The notes under the pieces: generated by a model
The model's database searches: none
What the model was told of the DNA's origin: nothing
The model's input: only the letters and a program-made list of their open reading frames with translations
Source: Evernia prunastri
Taxonomy: Eukaryota > Ascomycota > Lecanoromycetes > Lecanorales > Parmeliaceae
NCBI GenBank assembly: GCA_003184365.1
Contig: NKYR01000134.1
Location: 36,300-100,299, forward strand
DNA: 64,000 nucleotides
Direction: 5' to 3'
In this document: in pieces, positions 57,705 through 64,000 of the stretch
Layout: the number at the start of each line of letters is the position of its first letter
Position numbering within the stretch: the stretch's first letter is position 1
Translations under genes and position numbers: made by a program

Positions 57705-59440
57705 TCATGCGCATGCAAGAGCTGCCCAGAGGCCAGCAGCCCCAGCAACAATCCCATACGGCACTTGAGAAGAAACGGCGGCGCTCGTGCCAGTCGGTAT
57801 CGATCCTCCCGCCACTGTCCCAGAGACAGCTGCGATTCTGGCACCTCCCGATTGCGAGACGGAGGCTTGAATCGCGCTGGTTACTGCCGTGGCGTCTGGT
57901 ACACTAGTGGTGCCCGTACCAATCTCCAGAACATGGCTGGTCGTCGAATTGAAATTGGTTTGAGCAAGGGATATTTCGTTGTTCGCAAGGTCGTAGACTA
58001 CGTAAGCGGAACGGAGGAAAGTGTCGCCTAGGACAGACGTTGACCCTTGTGATGGAGCAATACCGAAGAGACAAATATTCTCGTCGCTGCCGCTAGCACC
58101 ATACGAACCTTCACCATCATCGCCCGAGTTGGGAGTTTCCCGGCCTTCCTCGACACTGGAGACGCTCAGGACCATCTCGCTGATGGGAATTGAGATTGTT
58201 GGGGACGTGAACGTAAAGTTCAGTGTAATATTTGCATTTGCAAGGTTGCAACTGGCAAATGCAGCACCGTCTTGTTGACTGTATTGAACATCCAAAGCGG
58301 TGTAGATTGCGCTTGTAAGAGAGTTAGGTAAGTACGTCAAGCTGCTTCCGCTGTCCAGAATGACGGCAGTGGGAAGATCGGTGCTCATGCTCTGGGATTT
58401 ACCCCCATTAACAATGCTCATGCCGCTCAGAGTGATGATGAGTTCCGCATATTCGTCAAACTCTTTCTGCACGGGCAGCGTCTGGAGTTGGCCGGTGTAC
58501 TTGTCTGTGTCCACACCACCAAAGATGATTGACCCGGTGTTGGCTTTGAGATCATCTAGCCACAGAGAATATGCGTTTGATTTGATCAAACCAGCGTTAA
58601 CCATGGCTTGAGGGAGATTGGCGTATGACTTGAGATTGGCTGCATCGACTTGTGCTTCGTCCGCGGTGTAGCCAATTCCCAGAATGCCATCCACTGATGT
58701 TGACTGATAGCCAATGCCGAATTGCAGGCCATTCAATGTTTTCCCTCCAATGCTGAGTGTATCTGTAGCATAATCACCCGCAGCTCCGGAGCCATCCACG
58801 TAAGAGACGTTGAAATCACTGTTCACAAACTTGTAGGTACTCGACGAGTTGGCATCATAGGTTCCTCCTCCCGAACAAGGACTGCCTCGGTCAGTGCAGA
58901 TCTCAGACGATTTGACATTCCCCCACAAGTCGCTACTCCCAGTGTCGATATGTAGCCTTAAGTTTTGGGCAGGCGTTCCTAGGCTGATGTTGGCGTAGTA
59001 AAGCGTTTCCTATTCAGACATCAGCCAACAAGCATCTTGAAGAATGAGCAAGCAAGCAGTCGAGTAAAGTGAAGGTGGTGGCGTCGGCATGCGCCGCTGA
59101 GGCAGTGGATTGCGAGGATCGAAGAGAAGAGTCATCCTGCGCCTTATTTGAGCCTCCAAGGTGATTGGGGCACAAGACCGGCGGTACCAACGCTGGACAT
59201 TGCCACACACTCCCTGACAACATGTATACAAGAGTGCGAGCTTACCCCATTGTCAAGTGTCTCGGTCACTGTCTGTCTTCGGCGTAGTGCATCTCTTTGA
59301 ACAGGATTCTGTATCGACTTCCTGTACGTATCTAGCGTTATAACCGCGGGTGAAGCATTTCGTTGGAAGAGATCAATGGCCGTTGAGCTGCTGGGTAAGA
59401 GTCCTGCTGTCAGAAGAGCAGTATAGAAGCAGCTCCTCAT
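57705..59440 (-). CDS. Yapsin/candidapepsin-like aspartic protease, probable GPI anchor
   Basis: Secreted or surface aspartic endopeptidase (A1 family). Two exons: 59440-59246 (65 codons) and 59009-57705, with a 236-nt intron. The protein is 499 aa. Residues 1-22 (MRSCFYTALLTAGLLPSSSTA) are the signal peptide, and a short propeptide ending ALRRRQ offers a dibasic processing site. The first catalytic motif HIDTGSSDLWG (Asp87) and the second ILDSGSSLTYLP (Asp284) are intact. ETLYYANISLGTPAQNLRLH is the usual start of the mature fold, seen here as YYANISLGTPAQ. The C-terminal part is Ser/Thr/Gly-rich and ends in a hydrophobic tail (YGIVAGAAGLWAALACA), fitting GPI attachment. The start at 59440 is the first ATG; upstream codons lack one. 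Confidence 0.88.
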
Positions 59441-60423
59441 GGTTTGTTTGTAGGATTGCAAGACAATTTAGAGGACGTGTGATGATAAGGAAAAGGAGAG
59501 AAATACTGCAGGAAGAGGATGATGAATGGGCAAGAGGGTGGAAGCAGAATGATTTGGTACATTATTGATGTTATTTATTGTTATTGGAAAAGGAAGACAT
59601 CATATTTAGACATCGCCATAGCCATGCTGACGCGGCAGTTTTGGTGGAAGCCGATGAGGTGTGACCTTTGATTTTTTGGTTCAATTTTAGTGGGGCGAGG
59701 GGGATTCGACTACGGCGACTGCATGCAAGAGAAAGAGAAAGAGAAAGAGACCGAGCGACCGAGTAGGTGGGAATACCGTTGATTGGTTCATAGCGGCGTC
59801 GCGGTGGCGAAAGATAGAGACAACATGCATCATTGGAAGTGCCTTACGTACCACCAGTAAGTAATACATGACGACGCGCTTACTCTTCCAAAATCTTCCA
59901 ATCCTTCCATTTCCCCCTCCCTTCTCGAGTGCATCGTGAGCCCAGAATAATATGTCCCGCATCGTTACGGAGATGCAAAAGTTATGGATCAACAGGACTG
60001 AGAGAGTTCAATTTGATGAAGTAAAGCCCGAAGTGAATCAAAGAGAACTCAAGGCACTAAGTTTACGGAGTACCTTAGAGTACTCCGAGCTTGCCGTAGG
60101 TTAATTGTAATGTACAACGGATGCAAAAAAATAATTAATAGTCAACACATCTGACCAATCTACTTACTCGTACTAGGTACATTATTTACTTGAAGTGAGC
60201 TCGGTGAGTAAAGTAAAAGTAAAGTCGTGGTATTTGCTCAATGGCGGCAAAATGCTTGTTCATCGGCAATTGATTGTCCCAATTGAATTACTTTAGTTAG
60301 CGCGCGTTCAAAGCGCGTCACCAGAGCACTCTAAAGTACTTACTTCAACACAGGTACTGAAGTACCTATCGCATCGGGTATTCAAATTTTTCAGTCACTT
60401 CCAGACACCTCGCAAAGTCCGCA
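59441..60423. other. Divergent promoter region between protease and Rfc4
   Basis: Contains a GAGAAAGAGAAAGAGAAAGA run near 59729 and several short palindromic AGTACT/GTACTTCAG-type words (60070-60370). No gene. Confidence 0.5.
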
Positions 60424-61586
60424 ATGGAAAAGGCAGAGTCATCAGCTGCCGCTGCCAAGAACGGCATCAAAGCCAGCGTCAACGGTGTCGGTGGTGCAAC
60501 ATATGATCTCCCGTGGTATTCACTCTCCATCGCCAATCCTTCCTCCCGTGCTCATTCCAAGCCAGGGTTGAGAAATATAGACCGGTATACCTGGACGACA
60601 TTGTCGGCAACACGGAAACCATTGAACGTCTCAAGATTATTGCCAAGGATGGAAACATGCCCCATGTCATCATCTCTGGCATGCCCGGCATTGGCAAAAC
60701 TACCTCGGTCCTCTGTCTTGCCCGACAGTTGCTAGGGGACGCCTACAAAGAAGCTGTCTTGGAGTTGAACGCCAGTGATGAGCGCGGTATATGGAAGACC
60801 TATCTAGACCAAATCATCACTCAAGCTGACGCCAGACATCAAGGTATCGACGTCGTCCGTAATCGCATAAAGGGTTTCGCTCAGAAGAAAGTCACTCTAC
60901 CGCCGGGCCGACAGAAGCTCGTCATCCTCGATGAAGCCGACAGCATGACATCTGGCGCCCAACAAGCTCTTCGCCGCACAATGGAAATATACTCCTCAAC
61001 CACCCGCTTCGCGTTCGCGTGCAACGCCTCCAACAAAATCATCGAGCCTCTTCAATCCCGTTGTGCCATCCTTCGTTACGCCCGCCTGACAGATTCGCAA
61101 GTCGTCACTCGCCTGATGCAGATTTGTGAAGCTGAGAAGGTGGAATATTCCGATGATGGCATCGCCGCCCTCATTTTCTCCGCCGAGGGTGACATGCGAC
61201 AAGCTATCAACAACCTCCAATCTACTTTTGCAGGCTTCGGATTCGTTTCAGGCGAAAACGTGTTCCGTGTTGTCGACGCTCCTCATCCAGTAAAAGTGCA
61301 AGCGGTTATCAAAGCGTGTTGGGATACGCGCATCGAATCAGCAGTGGAAGGGTTGACGGAGCTGTGGGACCTGGGGTATTCATGTCATGATATCGTGAGC
61401 AGTATGTTCAGGGTTACGAAGACGATGCCTGGCTTGAGTGAGCATGCTCGGTTGGAGTTCATTCGGGAAATCGGCTTCTGTCATATGAGAGTGCTAGAGG
61501 GAATGCAAACGTTAGCACAGCTGTGTGGTTGTGTCGCGAAGCTTTGTAAAATAAACATGAAGCCGGGCTTGTTTGTGCCGCCATGA
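60424..61586 (+). CDS. RFC4: Replication factor C subunit 4 (clamp loader)
   Basis: AAA+ subunit of the nuclear clamp loader that opens PCNA rings at primer ends. It matches yeast Rfc4 / human RFC2 closely. Three exons: 60424-60515, 60566-60786, 60844-61586 (1056 nt, 351 aa). Splicing creates YDLPWVEKYRPVYLDDIVG at the first junction and ASDERGIDVVRN at the second. Walker A GMPGIGKTT starts near residue 69, Walker B ILDEAD near 133. The sensor/arginine-finger region is LQSRCAILRY. EGDMRQAINNLQST and IVSSMFRVTK mark the collar side. The N-terminal 25 residues are a poorly conserved Ala/Ser-rich extension. The second intron (57 nt) would keep frame if retained. No defects seen. Confidence 0.95.
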
Positions 61587-61751
61587 CGGTTGCTGGACCA
61601 CGGTCGCTTAAAGATGCATTTCGCCTGGGCTGCTGGATTTTGTGCGGAACACACCGAATCATAGCGGGCGCGACGCTTCTGTCGCGGGCAGCGTTCTACA
61701 GATTCTGTTGTGTTACAGAAGAACCTCATCGCAGGTCGCAATCAAGATTGC

Positions 61752-62818
61752 TCACAAGATCTTTATCAGTTCTCGCTCCGACTTGGACAAGAACCACAGA
61801 GCCTTCCACCATGCCCCCGCTCCTGCAATTAAAATGATATAGTACGCCGCTGTCCACGCAACTCTCAGCTTCTGTGCGCCCTTGTCTCTTCGATCTTTAC
61901 CCTCCTTTCCTCGGACAGGGCCCCCTACAACCCCACCTTCTATGACCACACCACCCACCTTTCCCCACAGTCGTGGCAGACCCATCCAGTTGCAAAAGCC
62001 GTGCACGACCACGACACCCCATAGATTGCCAGTTCTCAGCAATAGAAACGCGGCATACCACCCAAACACCGTCGTATACCCAAACTGCACGATACTTCTC
62101 AACAGCGCCGGCGGTAGCGGAGTGAAAGGGTGGGTGAAGGTGTACTCATAGAAATGGTGGATGTGTGCTATACCAAAGTATAGTGGGGTTAAAAAGATGA
62201 GAATGGATGGGGAAGAAGGGGGCCGAATCAAGAGGTGCAGAGAGAGTAAAAGAGAGCGAAACAGCAGTTCCTCTGTGAATGGACCGGCAATGTAATTGCG
62301 CCACCCGATCCAACTGCCCAAGGTTTCACATAAGTTCCGTCCTTTCACCCAATCTTGCCATCCGGATTCAATGACGCCCTTCTCGAAGAGAGGCCCGGCG
62401 AAAAGAAGTGCGGTGAGAGACAAGACCTTGGCGATATCGAGAGGAGAGAAAGGATACCAGCCTAGTAGGCGAAAGATTTCGGAGTACGACAACTCTGTTC
62501 GGGTGGAGATGACGTAAATCGTGAGCATGGAGCAGATAAAGACAGATGCTGTGACAAAGCGGATGCGCGCTCGAATGACGGATGGGGCATCGCGGGAGAG
62601 GGTTGGTGATGGGCGGGTGGTTGAAGAAAGGTAGAAAGGTAAGACGTAGAGAATCGTGTAGACTACCTATCGGGAGAAACGGATGATTAGATTGACTTAG
62701 GTACCGGGGGAAGCTAAACCTCCCGCATGCATATGGAAGTGAATCTATCGCAGCGAAAAGGACTCCGCACGGCATCGTGACCTACCGAAAGTGTTGCGGC
62801 AGCACTCGCGGAGAGCAT
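61752..62818 (-). CDS. RCE1: CAAX prenyl protease 2 (Rce1)
   Basis: ER-membrane endopeptidase that removes the last three residues of farnesylated or geranylgeranylated CAAX proteins such as Ras. Two exons: 62818-62786 (MLSASAAATLS) and 62666-61752, 315 aa. Glutamate-protease core motifs of the CPBP/Rce1 family are WRNYIAGPFTEELLFRS (EExxxR), FGIAHIHHFYE and VVVHGFCNWMGLP. Seven or eight hydrophobic segments are seen, including VVYTILYVLPFYL at the start of exon 2. An internal Met at 62528 gives an open frame but lacks the first membrane segments, so the upstream exon is preferred. A glycine-rich, charged loop (VGGPVRGKEGKDRRDKG) near the C-terminus is probably cytosolic. It is convergent with RFC4, 165 bp apart. 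Confidence 0.9.
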
Positions 62819-62849
62819 TGGCGGCTCGACTTTTTCTATTCCCTAAGGT

Positions 62850-63192
62850 CAGTTATAACGTTAAGAGTCGATTGCCAGAATCCGAGGTTCGCGAGACCCT
62901 TAGGGTGGACGGAAATTCGAATCCTCAGGTATCGACATACCTGATTCTCTAATGATATAGTTTGAGAGCCTGTGGTAAAGACCTGTGGGCGCCATGCTGG
63001 CGCCTCGCACCTAGCAGAATTGAAGATGCATCACGGTTTCATGTGAAGAAATGGAATTCAAGGTGGTAGTAGTGGTGGAGGATGTTTGGAGTTTTTTTTT
63101 TGAGATTGTAATAAAACCAAAGGCAAATGAAATGGTCTGCATCAGTGCATCCTGTTTTGCTACGCAAGTCTCTTACTCTTAGTCTACCTCCT
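62850..63192. repeat. Direct repeat, copy 1 (pair with 63658-64000)
   Basis: The 343 bases here recur from 63658, offset 808, immediately after an N at 63657, with a one-base difference in a T-run. The window ends inside copy 2. An unmerged contig overlap is likely. The segment holds an ATTCGAATCCT word resembling a tRNA B box but no full tRNA. Confidence 0.75.
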
Positions 63193-63657
63193 TTCGTTGA
63201 TAAGGTAGATAAAGAGGGGGAATTACTCCGCACTTTGGTCTAAGGTGGGAAAGACTATTTATACTTTACGGTACCTTACGTACGAGCCTAGTACGAGGGT
63301 ACATATAAGTCAAAAATAAGATCTGCCGAAATTTGGCCGGTTGACAGGTGCGACTCCGATTCTCCGACGGTGCAGGATGCCGCTGCAGCCACCAGGAGAT
63401 TAAAGATTGAAACAAGCTAAGAAGAAAAAGCACTTTAACGCGTCGCGAGTTTTATTAATTATTATTAACTTAGACGTGACACATTTATTATATTTAGGCC
63501 TCCTATTTATATGATATCTACTCTACCTATTTATTATTACCTTTTATCTTATATCCTTTTTAATCGATTAGTTAAGATTGATTTCAAAAGAAGAAGAAAA
63601 GATTGACTAACGACAATTAATGAAGCCAGGGCCAACCGAAAGAATGTGGAGCCTGAN
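63193..63657. other. Spacer between repeat copies
   Basis: AT-rich toward 63430-63560, no coding frame recognised; ends at N (63657). Confidence 0.4.
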
Positions 63658-64000
63658 CAGTTATAACGTTAAGAGTCGATTGCCAGAATCCGAGGTTCGC
63701 GAGACCCTTAGGGTGGACGGAAATTCGAATCCTCAGGTATCGACATACCTGATTCTCTAATGATATAGTTTGAGAGCCTGTGGTAAAGACCTGTGGGCGC
63801 CATGCTGGCGCCTCGCACCTAGCAGAATTGAAGATGCATCACGGTTTCATGTGAAGAAATGGAATTCAAGGTGGTAGTAGTGGTGGAGGATGTTTGGAGT
63901 TTTTTTTTTTGAGATTGTAATAAAACCAAAGGCAAATGAAATGGTCTGCATCAGTGCATCCTGTTTTGCTACGCAAGTCTCTTACTCTTAGTCTACCTCC
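63658..64000. repeat. Direct repeat, copy 2 (window edge)
   Basis: Near-identical to 62850-63192 and truncated by the end of the window. Confidence 0.75.

Noticed and set aside
62850..62960. tRNA-like sequence (GTTAAGAG, ATTCGAATCCT)
   Set aside because: A B-box-like word is present, but acceptor and T stems do not pair, no valid anticodon loop with T at position 33 is found, and the A box is poor.

Overview
The window is nuclear DNA of a filamentous ascomycete (Pezizomycotina). Genes have short introns (about 45-160 nt) with fungal splice sites. The protein families are fungal: a HET-domain protein, an NB-ARC/TPR NLR, a GH18 chitinase, a yapsin-like protease, Bsd2 and a type II NADH dehydrogenase. 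AT-rich islands show repeat-induced point mutation (RIP). I cannot name the species or class. N runs at 8137, 19597-19608, 51853, 54337, 55625 and 63657 mark assembly joins, and several are flanked by duplicated sequence.

Layout. An ABHD11-like mitochondrial hydrolase (51-1187, -) borders a RIP-degraded island (about 1336-7756). The island holds a non-LTR (LINE) 3' end on the minus strand and a decayed Gypsy pol on the plus strand. A second LINE-type copy (7757-8340) and a compact cluster of inverted repeats (8521-9003) follow. A mostly ordinary gene block comes next: ABHD12-like hydrolase (9319-10521), membrane protein (11167-12534), Bsd2 (14486-15766), alternative NADH dehydrogenase (16193-18642), F-box/LRR protein (19416-21571), a probably broken HET gene (22458-24409), chitinase (26765-28055), secreted lactonase-like propeller (29479-30693), membrane protein (32946-34170) and patatin-like phospholipase (35331-37322). 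A second LINE-tail cluster lies at 39543-40240. Small or uncertain genes, an F-box protein, a small secreted cysteine-rich protein (45470-46185) and a large NLR (47308-51045) follow.

From 51.7 to 56.3 kb the sequence is again transposon-rich. It holds a chromodomain Gypsy remnant with LTRs, a second RIP island, and three copies or fragments of a 1.2-kb terminal-inverted-repeat element carrying an AT-hook ORF. The right end is housekeeping: GPI-type aspartic protease, replication factor C subunit Rfc4 and the CAAX protease Rce1.

How genes may work together. HET, patatin and alpha/beta-hydrolase/NB-ARC/TPR genes are all families linked to fungal non-self recognition and programmed cell death. 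They lie within about 29 kb, separated and flanked by repeats. This looks like an accessory, fast-evolving segment between housekeeping blocks, but joint function is inference. The most checkable unusual signals are: a before/after RIP pair within one window (39801-40240 versus 1336-1765); a recursive splice site inside an NADH dehydrogenase intron; the NLR with near-identical 126-bp TPR repeats and a frame break; and the AT-hook transposon with its scaffold anomaly.
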